64,000 nt of DNA, from NCBI GenBank assembly GCA_020637445.1, contig JACJVZ010000001.1, forward strand, positions 1,426,001 through 1,490,000, given 5' to 3'. Shown piece after piece: positions 48,460 to 56,593 of the stretch. Made by a program: the position numbers and the translations under genes. This DNA is from Calditrichota bacterium. Its GTDB lineage: Bacteria; Electryoneota; RPQS01. The notes under the pieces are model-generated. The model searched no databases, had not been told where the DNA came from, and saw nothing but the letters and a program-made list of their open reading frames with translations. Each line of letters opens with the position of its first letter. The first letter of the stretch is position 1.

Positions 48460-48725
48460 TTCGAGGAGCGGGAAATCAGGAGTTCAATTGCGAGACTGAG
48501 ATAAAAAGCGAGAACAATACCGAGGACCAGGGGGATTTTGCTCAATCCGGGGTTTTTCATTTGCCAGAAGAGACCGATCCCGATGAGGGCGAATCTTAGA
48601 AAGACTCCGATGCCCCATAGTTTGATGAAGTCGCCCATTTTGCGGCGGGCTTTGAACCACGCGAGAATGAGCGAGGGTATAGAAGCGACTGCGCCGATGG
48701 CCATGCCGATCAAGAACGAGTTCAT
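48456..48725 (-). CDS. atpI: AtpI-like assembly protein
   Basis: An 89-residue membrane protein with about three hydrophobic segments (GMAIGAVASIPSLILAWF, WGIGVFLRFALIGIGLFW, IPLVLGIVLAFYLSLAIELL). Position and size fit AtpI, the accessory protein encoded just before atpB that helps assemble the c ring. Sequence identity is weak, as usual for AtpI. It overlaps both atpZ and atpB by 4 nt, so it is translationally tied to them. Confidence 0.8.
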   Translation of the reverse strand: MNSFLIGMAIGAVASIPSLILAWFKARRKMGDFIKLWGIGVFLRFALIGIGLFWQMKNPGLSKIPLVLGIVLAFYLSLAIELLISRSSK

Positions 48726-48940
48726 TCTTGTTTGCCGTCGTTGTCCAGATTGCGAAGAAGGAGAATCGTACGGTATAACGAAGTGGCAAAGCCTACAACG
48801 GCACCCAGAGTCATGAGCAGGGGAAACGTGCCAATCTGCTTGTCAATCCACCACCCGATAAGACCGAAGACCGCAGTGGATACGACGATGGTCAGGCCGA
48901 TGGCTAAGGGGTCTTGACGAGGTGGCTGAAAGCCTTTCAA
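48722..48940 (-). CDS. atpZ: AtpZ-like protein
   Basis: A 72-residue protein with two membrane helices (AIGLTIVVSTAVFGLIGWWI and FPLLMTLGAVVGFATSLY). It matches the AtpZ/AtpI family pattern, with GWWIDKQIGTFP between the helices as in many bacteria. It overlaps the bactofilin stop and atpI by 4 nt each. The overlap with bactofilin means the ATP synthase genes are continuous with the M23-bactofilin pair. Confidence 0.85.
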   Translation of the reverse strand: MKGFQPPRQDPLAIGLTIVVSTAVFGLIGWWIDKQIGTFPLLMTLGAVVGFATSLYRTILLLRNLDNDGKQE

Positions 48941-49395
48941 TTCTGGGGAACAGTCACGGGACGGTTACGCGGCACCATGTTATCCGGCTGTGACTCGGGT
49001 GTACCCTGAGCCTGCGGACGAGCGGAGGGAACGCGGGATTCATCCGTAGCAGCATGACCTCGAATCTTGGCACCTTCTTGAATCGAGAGTTTGCCGGCGG
49101 TCACATCCCCATGCAGTTCGGCGGTGCTTTCGAGATGAATTTTTTGTTTGGCAACCAAGGAACCTTTCACGCGACCGGCAACGATGATGTTTTCGGCTTG
49201 AATGTTTCCTTCGACGTACCCCGTGGTACCGATGGTCACCAGTTTAGAACAGATCAGGTCTCCATTGACGCGGCCATCAATACGCAGAGAGCCTTGGGTT
49301 TTGAGCGTGCCGCTGATTTCAGCATCTTTCGCAAGTAACGTGGACATCTCTCCGGAATTCGAATCCGAAGCCGACAGTTTCGTCCATTTAGCCAT
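48937..49395 (-). CDS. Bactofilin
   Basis: Cytoskeletal protein that polymerises as a beta-helix. The central region (about 25-110) has the regular bactofilin pattern: ISGTLKTQGSLRIDGRVNG, then SKLVTIGTTGYVEGNI, then AGRVKGSLVAKQKI and LSIQEGAKIRG. The N- and C-terminal tails are disordered and Pro/Arg/Gln rich, also typical. It has 152 residues and a strong AGGGAGG before the ATG. It follows an M23 peptidase gene by 57 nt, a known pairing in which bactofilin helps place or regulate the wall enzyme. It overlaps atpZ by 4 nt. Confidence 0.95.
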   Translation of the reverse strand: MAKWTKLSASDSNSGEMSTLLAKDAEISGTLKTQGSLRIDGRVNGDLICSKLVTIGTTGYVEGNIQAENIIVAGRVKGSLVAKQKIHLESTAELHGDVTAGKLSIQEGAKIRGHAATDESRVPSARPQAQGTPESQPDNMVPRNRPVTVPQN

Positions 49396-49452
49396 GAGCC
49401 CGTCCTCCCTGTTTGGGAATTGGCTGAGATTTATCGCGACGCGGCCAAGCGA

Positions 49453-50295
49453 TCAGCCAGCATCGTGGGACAAGACAGATTCGGGATCAACCCGAATGCC
49501 GTCTTTCCAAATTTCGAAATGAAGGTGCGGCGCGGAACTGCGCCCGGAGTTTCCGAGCAGAGCGACGGGTTGTCCCTGTAGGACTCGCTCGCCGGAATTG
49601 ACCAGCAACGTTTGGTTGTGGCCGTAGAAGGTATCATAGCCGGATTTGTGCGCGATCACGACGAGGTTGCCGTAGGGATAGCTCCATCCGGAGAAAAGCA
49701 CGAGACCATTGGCCGCAGCGAGAATCGGGGTTCCGACTTTGGCGGCGACATCGAGGCCGTAGTGGCCGGGATCAGTCAGTCCGTGCTTGGTTTCAAAGGA
49801 GCGAGTGACATATCCCCGGACGGGAGGATAAGTAGGAATGTCAGAGGGCAACACTCCTTCCACACTGTAGTCCGCTTGCCTTTCAGCATAAACATTTAGA
49901 AGATCGGACTCTTCTGAAGCGAGACTTGTGGGTTGGGTTACAAAGCTCGAATCGGCGGCGAGCGCTTCATCCGAAGGCAAGCCTTCTTCGGGCATTAGGA
50001 GACCACGGCGGAGCTGCTGTTCAAACTGCTTGAGCTCTGCCAATCTTTCGGCAATATCGCGGATGCGGTCGTTGGTGGCTTCAAGCTCTTCGACTTTGGC
50101 TTTGAGGGCTGAGTTGTCTTCAATTTTGGAAGACATGGACCAAGTCATGTAGCCAAAGACCAAGAGCAACGCCAGCGCGGCGATGCCGGTCGTGACGGCA
50201 AGGTAGAACCAGACCTTTTTGAGATGGAACTGGCGCATGCGGGCCTGATTTTCGGAAAGGACGACGATGGTCCATTCTTTTTCGGGGGTAGACAT
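49453..50295 (-). CDS. M23 family metallopeptidase with membrane anchor
   Basis: Peptidoglycan endopeptidase of the LytM type. It has an N-terminal membrane helix (about residues 28-50, FYLAVTTGIAALALLLVFGY), a periplasmic coiled coil (LKAKVEELEATNDRIRDIAERL and on, split here: LKAKVEELEATNDRI), a linker, and a C-terminal M23 domain. Zinc ligands are visible in GHYGLD and HLHFEIW; a third conserved segment is YGHNQTLL. The 280 residues fit the class. The coiled coil plus adjacent bactofilin gene suggests spatially controlled wall cutting. It is the first gene after a strong promoter. Confidence 0.92.
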   Translation of the reverse strand: MSTPEKEWTIVVLSENQARMRQFHLKKVWFYLAVTTGIAALALLLVFGYMTWSMSSKIEDNSALKAKVEELEATNDRIRDIAERLAELKQFEQQLRRGLLMPEEGLPSDEALAADSSFVTQPTSLASEESDLLNVYAERQADYSVEGVLPSDIPTYPPVRGYVTRSFETKHGLTDPGHYGLDVAAKVGTPILAAANGLVLFSGWSYPYGNLVVIAHKSGYDTFYGHNQTLLVNSGERVLQGQPVALLGNSGRSSAPHLHFEIWKDGIRVDPESVLSHDAG

Positions 50296-50331
50296 AGAAA
50301 ATCAGGCGGCGCAGGCCGTCAAGAATTCAGG

Positions 50332-50360
50332 AATATACAGAATTAGACTCGGAGTGTCAA
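50332..50360 (-). promoter_or_regulatory. Sigma70-like promoter for M23-bactofilin-atp transcript
   Basis: Minus-strand TTGACA (50355-50360), 17 nt, then TATATT (50332-50337), with an A/T-rich stretch upstream. The transcription start would lie about 30 nt before the M23 ATG. No other promoter of this quality was found before the ATP synthase genes. Confidence 0.75.
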
Positions 50361-50401
50361 GTGAAAAAAATATCGATGTGCTCAAAAAACATAGGTTTCT
50401 A

Positions 50402-51214
50402 TTAGACTTCAGGGAGAAGTTCACGACATTTGGCGGCCTCAAAGAGGAGCACAGCAGCGGCGGCGGACACGTTCAGGCTATCAATGTCTCTATATAGAGG
50501 GATTTTGACGGTGAGGTCTGCGCGCTTTTGTAAGAGGGGTGAAACTCCCGAGCCTTCGGCTCCGAGAATTAGGACGGTGGGACGGTCCCAGTCGAACTCG
50601 GAGTAGACCTTGGCATGTGGGTCGGCCGCTGCGGCAACTATCCACCAGCCGTTTTCTTTTAGCGTGCGGACAGTCTGATCGAGGTTGGTGACCTGATAGA
50701 GATCGATCAGTGCAGCACACCCAGCGGAGGCTTTGAAGACAACTTCGGTCAGGGGAGATTGGCGGCGTTTGCGAAAGAGTACGGCATCGACTCCAGCGGC
50801 ATAGGCCGTGCGCAAAATCGCTCCGAAATTGCGGGGGTCTTCGATGCCGTCGAGCAACAGGACGAGTGGCGAAGGTTTCCCATCCACGATTTCATCAAGC
50901 GCCTCAAAGTCCCCGTGAATTTCAGGCAGGCGGATATGCGCGCGGATTCCTTGTGTGGGGACATCTGCTTCGGATTCGGCGACATACCCAGCAGCAACCG
51001 GGACATTCATGCGCTCGGCGAGGTCGTGGATTTGGGTGATCACTTCGCCGTGAGAGCCAGATGAAATCGTAACATCATCGACGAGTCCTCGCCGGAGCGC
51101 TTCCAGAACGGGATTACGTCCGTAGATGACCAAGGTACGCTCGGACAGCGGGCGTTCGTCATGTGTGGTGCGGTTGCGGTCGAGACCGGATTTGTGAGCG
51201 CGTGGGCGGGGCAC
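50402..51214 (-). CDS. rlmB: 23S rRNA 2'-O-methyltransferase RlmB-type (SpoU family)
   Basis: Methylates the ribose of a guanosine in 23S rRNA in known members. The N-terminal substrate-binding domain begins VIYGRNPVLEALRRG. The C-terminal SPOUT domain carries the three SpoU motifs: DGIEDPRNFGAILRTAYAAG, then LILGAEGSGVS, then IPLYRDIDSLNVSAAAAVLL (shortened: DSLNVSAAAAV). It has 270 residues and starts at GTG 51214. The exact rRNA site is inferred from the closest named family. It lies 23 nt after the parB stop. Confidence 0.9.
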   Translation of the reverse strand: MPRPRAHKSGLDRNRTTHDERPLSERTLVIYGRNPVLEALRRGLVDDVTISSGSHGEVITQIHDLAERMNVPVAAGYVAESEADVPTQGIRAHIRLPEIHGDFEALDEIVDGKPSPLVLLLDGIEDPRNFGAILRTAYAAGVDAVLFRKRRQSPLTEVVFKASAGCAALIDLYQVTNLDQTVRTLKENGWWIVAAAADPHAKVYSEFDWDRPTVLILGAEGSGVSPLLQKRADLTVKIPLYRDIDSLNVSAAAAVLLFEAAKCRELLPEV

Positions 51215-51236
51215 AGTGGGAAGAGAGTTGTAAGGG

Positions 51237-52106
51237 CTATTTGTCTACGATTTCGAGCAGGCGGTTCAAGTCATCCACGCTGTAATATGTAATTTCGATC
51301 ACGCCACCGCGCCCTTTTGGCTTAATTTTTACACGCGTCGAGAGCTGTCTGCTCAGAGTATTCTCAACTTGAGCGAGAGCTTTTGCTTCGCGCGAATCTG
51401 AAATTGCCGACGAGGCCGTTTTGGATTTCGACGTCTTAGGTTTGCGGGTCAGCGCTTCGGCTTTGCGCACAGTAAGGTTTCCATCGACCAAGAAGCGCTC
51501 GAAGAGTTCGAGCTGTTCGCCTTCATCGACGACTGAAAGCAGGGCGCGGGCGTGGCCCATCGTTAGCTTGCCTTCGGAGAGAGCGTGCTGAATACGCGGC
51601 GGAAGTTTGAGCAGTCTGACAAGATTGGCGACGTGCGCGCGGCTCATGCCCATTTTTTCGGCAACGGCTTCTTGCGTCAGCGCATATTGCTGCTGCAGCT
51701 TGACAATCGCGGTGGCCAGTTCGATGGGAGTGAGATCTTCCCGATGAACATTTTCCAGAATCGCGAGTTCGAGCATTTCTTCGGAACTCTCGACGACACG
51801 AACTTGCGCGGGAATCGTCTTCAAACCTGCGGCGCGAGTGGCACGCAAGCGTCGCTCGCCTAAGATCAATTGATAGCGAGTCCCGGAAGGCCTGACGACG
51901 ACGGGCTGCAGAAGCCCCTGTTTCAGAATCGAATTCTTGAGTTCGTCGATCGCATCATCATTAAAAATCTGGCGCGGCTGAAAGGGGTTGGGATCGATGA
52001 GGTCGACGGCAATTTGCGTAACCTCTTGCGCCGACGCGGAAGAAGTGACTTCCTCGTCGGAGATAAGCGCTCGCAATCCTTTACCTAAAGCCTTGTGAGA
52101 TTTCAT
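51237..52106 (-). CDS. parB: Chromosome-partitioning protein ParB
   Basis: Binds parS and loads onto DNA as a CTP-dependent clamp. The 289 residues contain the N-terminal ParA-contacting segment (KALGKGLRALI), the CTP-binding part with NPFQPR and GERRLRATRAAG, the helix-turn-helix (LTQEAVAEKMGMSRAHVANLVRLL, shortened: EKMGMSRAHVANLVRLL), and a C-terminal dimerisation domain. It overlaps parA by 4 nt. No clear parS site was found nearby. Confidence 0.96.
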   Translation of the reverse strand: MKSHKALGKGLRALISDEEVTSSASAQEVTQIAVDLIDPNPFQPRQIFNDDAIDELKNSILKQGLLQPVVVRPSGTRYQLILGERRLRATRAAGLKTIPAQVRVVESSEEMLELAILENVHREDLTPIELATAIVKLQQQYALTQEAVAEKMGMSRAHVANLVRLLKLPPRIQHALSEGKLTMGHARALLSVVDEGEQLELFERFLVDGNLTVRKAEALTRKPKTSKSKTASSAISDSREAKALAQVENTLSRQLSTRVKIKPKGRGGVIEITYYSVDDLNRLLEIVDK

Positions 52107-52894
52107 GCAACAGCCTCGCGGGGCGGAAGTTCTTGGTGACTTAGAAACTCGACCGTGAACTCGCGGTAGTTTTGCGCACCGCGGCTTTGCGGGTCGTACG
52201 TATAGACCGTTTGACCGAAGCTGGGGGCTTCGGAGAGGCGGACATTGCGGAGGATCATGGTTTTGTAGACGCGCTCTTCGAAGACTCCGGTGATTTCATC
52301 GGCCACTTGCTTGGTTAAGTTAAGGCGTCCGTCGTACATCGTCAAGAGTATGCCTTCAATTTCGAGCGTCGTATTTAGATGTCGCTTGACCAAGTTGACG
52401 GACTTCATTAACTGCGCAAGCCCTTCGAGCGCGTAGTACTCGCACTGCATGGGGACAAGAATAGTGTTCGCCGCGGCCATAGCATTGAGAGTAAGCAGCC
52501 CAAGCGACGGCGGAGTGTCAAGGACAACGAACTGAAATTTGTCTTCCAAGTCAACAAGCGCCTCGGCGAGGATACGTTCGCGGGCGAGCTTTGACACGAG
52601 TTCGATCTCCGCGCCGTGAAGTCTTGAGTCCGCGGGAAGAAGACTTAGGCCGGAGACATTCGTGGAATGAATGGCTTCGGCGGCTTTCATCTCGTTGATT
52701 AGGACGTCATAGACGCCGTTTTGGTTTTCGGCGGGAGTGACTCCGAGGCCCGCGGTCGCGTTGCCTTGCGGATCGAGATCGATCAGGAGTGTGGGGTATC
52801 CTTCAAGCGCCATGCCCGCGGCGAGGTGAACGGCCGTCGTGGTCTTCCCCACTCCGCCTTTTTGATTGGCGATGGCGATGGTTTTGGTTTGCAT
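52103..52894 (-). CDS. parA: Chromosome-partitioning ATPase ParA
   Basis: Walker-type ATPase for origin segregation. The deviant Walker A KGGVGKTT (12-19) carries the signature Lys, DLDPQGNATAGLG follows, and VVLDTPPSLGLLTLNAM matches the Walker B region. It has 263 residues, with no N-terminal DNA-binding extension, so it is the chromosomal (Soj-like) type. It overlaps parB by 4 nt and follows recG by 44 nt. Confidence 0.97.
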   Translation of the reverse strand: MQTKTIAIANQKGGVGKTTTAVHLAAGMALEGYPTLLIDLDPQGNATAGLGVTPAENQNGVYDVLINEMKAAEAIHSTNVSGLSLLPADSRLHGAEIELVSKLARERILAEALVDLEDKFQFVVLDTPPSLGLLTLNAMAAANTILVPMQCEYYALEGLAQLMKSVNLVKRHLNTTLEIEGILLTMYDGRLNLTKQVADEITGVFEERVYKTMILRNVRLSEAPSFGQTVYTYDPQSRGAQNYREFTVEFLSHQELPPREAVA

Positions 52895-52938
52895 ATTTCT
52901 GACAACTCCTCCGTTTGGGTTGGAGTAAAAAAACTTGT

Positions 52939-55053
52939 TTAGCCTCCGGCGAGCAAGCCGAGTTTCGGTAGATGCGACTCGCGGAATTTTTCGCGCAACG
53001 TGGGATAGTCGCGCAGCTCGGGATCATTTTCGACCATCGAGAAGGCGCGCTCACGGGCAAAATTCAGGAGCGGTTCGTCGCGCTCGGGAATATAGTGGCG
53101 AAGTTCGGCGTCGCCGGATTGTTTGGTGCCGAAGAGTTCGCCGGCTCCGCGCAGTTGGAAATCGAGTTCGGCGATTTCGAAGCCGTCGTTCGTGGATTGA
53201 ATCGCATCGAGTCGCGCTTTCGCTTCTTCAGTCAACTTGGGACCGGGAAGCAAAATGAAAACGGACTTTTGACCTTTGCGGCCGATGCGGCCGCGCAATT
53301 GATGCAGCGCCGCGAGTCCCAAGCGCTCGGGATTTTCGATGACCATGACGGATGCATCTGGGACATCGACGCCGACTTCGACCACGGGAGTCGCGACGAG
53401 AATCGGGGTTACGCCATCGCGGAAGGCTTTGACGGCATTCTCTTTTTCTTCGGATTCCATGCGACCATGGACTAAGCCGACCTTGACGGATTTCAGAGCG
53501 CCGTTTGAGACTCTCTTGTGATAATCTACAGCGGCTTCGACTTGGACTTTGTCGGACTCTTCAACGAGCGGACAGATGATAAAGACGCGCTCGCCTTTTT
53601 GCGCCTGCTCGATCAGGTATTTGTAGACGCGTTCGCGGTCGGGTGCGTAGCGAATCGCCGTGGTGACGTCACGCGGACCGCCGGGAAGTTCTTTTAGCGT
53701 GGAGACGTCGAGATCTCCGAGTTCGGAGAGACGCAACGTGCGCGGGATTGGCGTCGCCGTCATGACCAGCAGATTCGGACGTTTGCCTTTGCTGGATAGC
53801 TGTGCACGCTGCTCGACGCCAAAGCGGTGCTGTTCGTCGATGACTAACAATCCTAACCGTGGAAACGTCAATTTCTCATTTAAGAGAGCGTGCGTGCCGA
53901 CGACGATATCGACGGCGCCGCTGGCGATGGCGGAATAGACTTCACGCTTTTGCGCGACGGTTTGTTTGCCGCGCAATATGCGAATCGACAATCCGGCTGC
54001 TTGCGCGATCGGAGCGATAGTGCGCGCGTGCTGCTGCGCAAGAATTTCGGTCGGCGCCATGAAGGCTGTTTGAAAGCCTGCATCGGCTGACATCGCGGCG
54101 GCGAGCAGTGCGACCGTAGTTTTTCCTGCGCCGACTTCGCCATGCAAGAGTCGCTGCATAGGAATCGGACTTGTCAGGTCCTGCCGCACTTCGGTCAGGA
54201 CTTCTTTTTGTCCGGTCGTCAGTGGAAACGGGAGCGCATCGAGCACTTTGCGAGTGATGGGACCGATATTGTCAAACGGGCCGACCCCGGGCAGAACTTT
54301 GTTGTAGTGTTTGCGCAGCGCGAAAAGTAATTGATGAAAGAGCAGCTCTTCGTAGCGCACGCGCCGCCAGGCTTTGGCGAGCAAGTCGGACGCATCGGGG
54401 AAATGGATTTGTTGAAGCGCGTCACCAAGCGGCAGCGCATCGGCTGTCGCGAGATCGGTCTCGGGCAAGTACTCAATTAGCTCATCGCGGACGAACGCGA
54501 GCGCTTCCTGTTGAATGCGTCGCATATTGCGCGACTCGAGTCCGACTTTTCGCAGATCGAGTGAAACGGGATAGAGCGCGACGATTTTGCCTGTATTGAA
54601 CATGCGGCTCTCGTCGCCATCTTCACCGAGACGATCCACGGCGGGATGTGCGAACTCGCGCGTGCGGCGGTCGCTATGTTCGGCGCTCTCGTTCAGCTTG
54701 CCGCTTACCGCAACCATCTCGCCAACGACCAACTGCTTCTTCCAATATTGTGCACCAGCAAACCAGATACAACGCAGGACACCGGTTTCATCGGCTATCG
54801 TGGCTGTCAACATCACGCGGCCGGAGCGTATGCGTCTTTCGTTGACGGTCGTCACTGTTCCTACGATTGTGACTTCGTATTCCGTCGTAACGAGTTCAGA
54901 TATCTTTTGTTGGCGTGAGCGGTCGAGATAGCGGCGCGGATAGTAGCGAATCAGTTCGCCGAGGCTCTTTATGCCGAGCTTTTCGAGCGCCTTGGTGCGA
55001 AACTCGCCGACTTGGCGAAGGGTGGCAACCGGTTCAGAGAGCAGTCCGGACAC
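52939..55053 (-). CDS. recG: ATP-dependent DNA helicase RecG
   Basis: Branch-migration helicase for stalled forks. The 704 residues hold an N-terminal wedge domain with an OB fold (about 60-150), helicase domain 1 with Walker A GEVGAGKTTVA and box DEQH, motif MTATPIPRT, and domain 2 with LVHGRMESEEKE and VGVDVPDASVMVIENPERLG (split: VGVDVPDASVMVI). The QLRGRIGRKGQ segment is the family's final helicase motif. It starts with GTG. The length is normal. It precedes parA on the same strand. Confidence 0.96.
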   Translation of the reverse strand: MSGLLSEPVATLRQVGEFRTKALEKLGIKSLGELIRYYPRRYLDRSRQQKISELVTTEYEVTIVGTVTTVNERRIRSGRVMLTATIADETGVLRCIWFAGAQYWKKQLVVGEMVAVSGKLNESAEHSDRRTREFAHPAVDRLGEDGDESRMFNTGKIVALYPVSLDLRKVGLESRNMRRIQQEALAFVRDELIEYLPETDLATADALPLGDALQQIHFPDASDLLAKAWRRVRYEELLFHQLLFALRKHYNKVLPGVGPFDNIGPITRKVLDALPFPLTTGQKEVLTEVRQDLTSPIPMQRLLHGEVGAGKTTVALLAAAMSADAGFQTAFMAPTEILAQQHARTIAPIAQAAGLSIRILRGKQTVAQKREVYSAIASGAVDIVVGTHALLNEKLTFPRLGLLVIDEQHRFGVEQRAQLSSKGKRPNLLVMTATPIPRTLRLSELGDLDVSTLKELPGGPRDVTTAIRYAPDRERVYKYLIEQAQKGERVFIICPLVEESDKVQVEAAVDYHKRVSNGALKSVKVGLVHGRMESEEKENAVKAFRDGVTPILVATPVVEVGVDVPDASVMVIENPERLGLAALHQLRGRIGRKGQKSVFILLPGPKLTEEAKARLDAIQSTNDGFEIAELDFQLRGAGELFGTKQSGDAELRHYIPERDEPLLNFARERAFSMVENDPELRDYPTLREKFRESHLPKLGLLAGG

Positions 55054-55059
55054 AAAATT

Positions 55060-56394
55060 CTACTTGTTGCGAATAGTGTAGGTCAGAACGACTTCCTGAT
55101 CAGGATTGCACTGGGCATCGAACTCAAACTGGCGCGCATTGACTTTGCGCACTGGCAAACTTGACTTGGTGACTTCCCAATCACCCCAAGAATGTTCGAC
55201 AACCACGACCGTGACCGTTTCCTTTTTGTGATTGCGAAGTTTAACTTGAATGTCCTGTTCGCTGACGCGGTCCGTGATCCGGCGGTAGTCCATTTGCGCA
55301 CGCTCGACGGCGATATCGAAAGCGTTGCCGATGGTGACGCGAACTTTTTCGTCGCGTGGAGTATGGTCGATATTATCTTCGCCGATAAACTCTTGCGAAC
55401 CGTCGGTGTCGTTTTGAAAAACTCGCACGCGGCCAGCGGGCAGCGGCATACCAAGATCGTTCACTTCCGAGTTTTGGAACTCGAGCGAGACGGATACCTT
55501 ATCGCTGTTTTTCGAATAGTCGTACTCGTAGATGCGCTTGGTTTGCAAATTCGCATCGGGGAACAGGCTGACTTGCTTGGTTTGATTGTCGAGCACGTCG
55601 GTCGGGCGCTCGAGCGTATAGAGGTGATACTCGAAGAAGGACTTTTCGGAAAATTGCGCCCCGCCGTCCATCGCCATAGCTTCCATGCGCACCATTTTGT
55701 TATAAGACGGCGCAGGCGGCTGTGCGCGGTGCACTTCGCCAGCGATGAGTTTCAGTTTTGCATCTTTGTAGGAAGCGCCGGACGTGTTGTTCAAAGTCAC
55801 CCACGCGGACAGGTCAGCTTTGTTGCTCTCGTCGATGACCAAAACGTAGTCAGCATTCCAACTCATGCCGCCGGTCAGGTAGGACACTTCGGCCTCTTGT
55901 TTTGCGCTTGACGGCGCGTTTACAAGCCAGCGCAGGGTTGGGCGAGTGATCAAGCCCTCAGGAAGTTTGGGATAGCGGATCTCTTGAATCGATTCAGTCA
56001 AGAGCGACCGCAGCGTGCCGTCGCTTGACTGCACGACGATGTTGCTGCCGGAGGATGTCAAGAGTTTTCCACTGACCAGATCGCCGTTTTCTACGATGAC
56101 TTGAATGTCTTGATCGACGTATTTTTGCAGCAGTTTATCCGGCGAAACGAGATCGAAGTCAAAGTTTTGTTCGAGGAGAGTGACGCCATTTGACTTGAAG
56201 TGCACAGACGACTGATCGATCTGCGCGGCGACATCGCGAAAGAGAAGTTCGCTGTTGCCTTTGTTGAACTCCATTGCGCGGACGTCACGAACCAAAGCCA
56301 GATTTTGGTTGTAGACCGTGACTGAAACGCCGGGCTTGGCGAAGGCGGCGGCGGCGAGGAGAAGAATCGCTGTTATTAGTGTGATACTTTTCAT
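55060..56394 (-). CDS. DUF4139 domain-containing exported protein
   Basis: A secreted or periplasmic protein of about 444 residues from the ATG at 56394. The start is set by a clear signal peptide (MKSITLITAILLLAAAAFAK); a longer open frame upstream lies in a hairpin repeat. After a beta-rich N-terminal domain (VTVYNQNLALVRDVRAMEF, with SGKLLTSSGSNIVVQ), the DUF4139 part includes YLTGGMSWNADYVLVID, NNTSGASYKDAKLKLIAGEV and LRNHKKETVTVVVVEH. The role of DUF4139 proteins is unknown. It ends 6 nt before the recG start. Confidence 0.9.
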   Translation of the reverse strand: MKSITLITAILLLAAAAFAKPGVSVTVYNQNLALVRDVRAMEFNKGNSELLFRDVAAQIDQSSVHFKSNGVTLLEQNFDFDLVSPDKLLQKYVDQDIQVIVENGDLVSGKLLTSSGSNIVVQSSDGTLRSLLTESIQEIRYPKLPEGLITRPTLRWLVNAPSSAKQEAEVSYLTGGMSWNADYVLVIDESNKADLSAWVTLNNTSGASYKDAKLKLIAGEVHRAQPPAPSYNKMVRMEAMAMDGGAQFSEKSFFEYHLYTLERPTDVLDNQTKQVSLFPDANLQTKRIYEYDYSKNSDKVSVSLEFQNSEVNDLGMPLPAGRVRVFQNDTDGSQEFIGEDNIDHTPRDEKVRVTIGNAFDIAVERAQMDYRRITDRVSEQDIQVKLRNHKKETVTVVVVEHSWGDWEVTKSSLPVRKVNARQFEFDAQCNPDQEVVLTYTIRNK

Positions 56395-56429
56395 GGCAGG
56401 GGTGTGCGGATAGAGCAAATTGAAAACGG

Positions 56430-56470
56430 GATTCCGGCGGGGAACCGCTACGCTAAATCCCCGCTCGGCG
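56430..56470. repeat. Hairpin-family repeat, subfamily A, outlying copy
   Basis: GATTCCGGCGGGGAACCG then AAATCCCCGCTCGGCG. It lies between valS and the DUF4139 gene, with a TCCTTCACTGCGTTCAGGAT element at about 56511-56530. It is the only copy found beyond 47.5 kb. Confidence 0.88.
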
Positions 56471-56593
56471 CCAATGTCGTATAAAATATGAAGGCGTGAT
56501 AAAGCAGAGAGGTCCTTCACTGCGTTCAGGATGACGACACTTCTAGCTTCCTAAAGAGATTCGCGCAGAGAGGTTACGAACTCAGAGCAAGAC

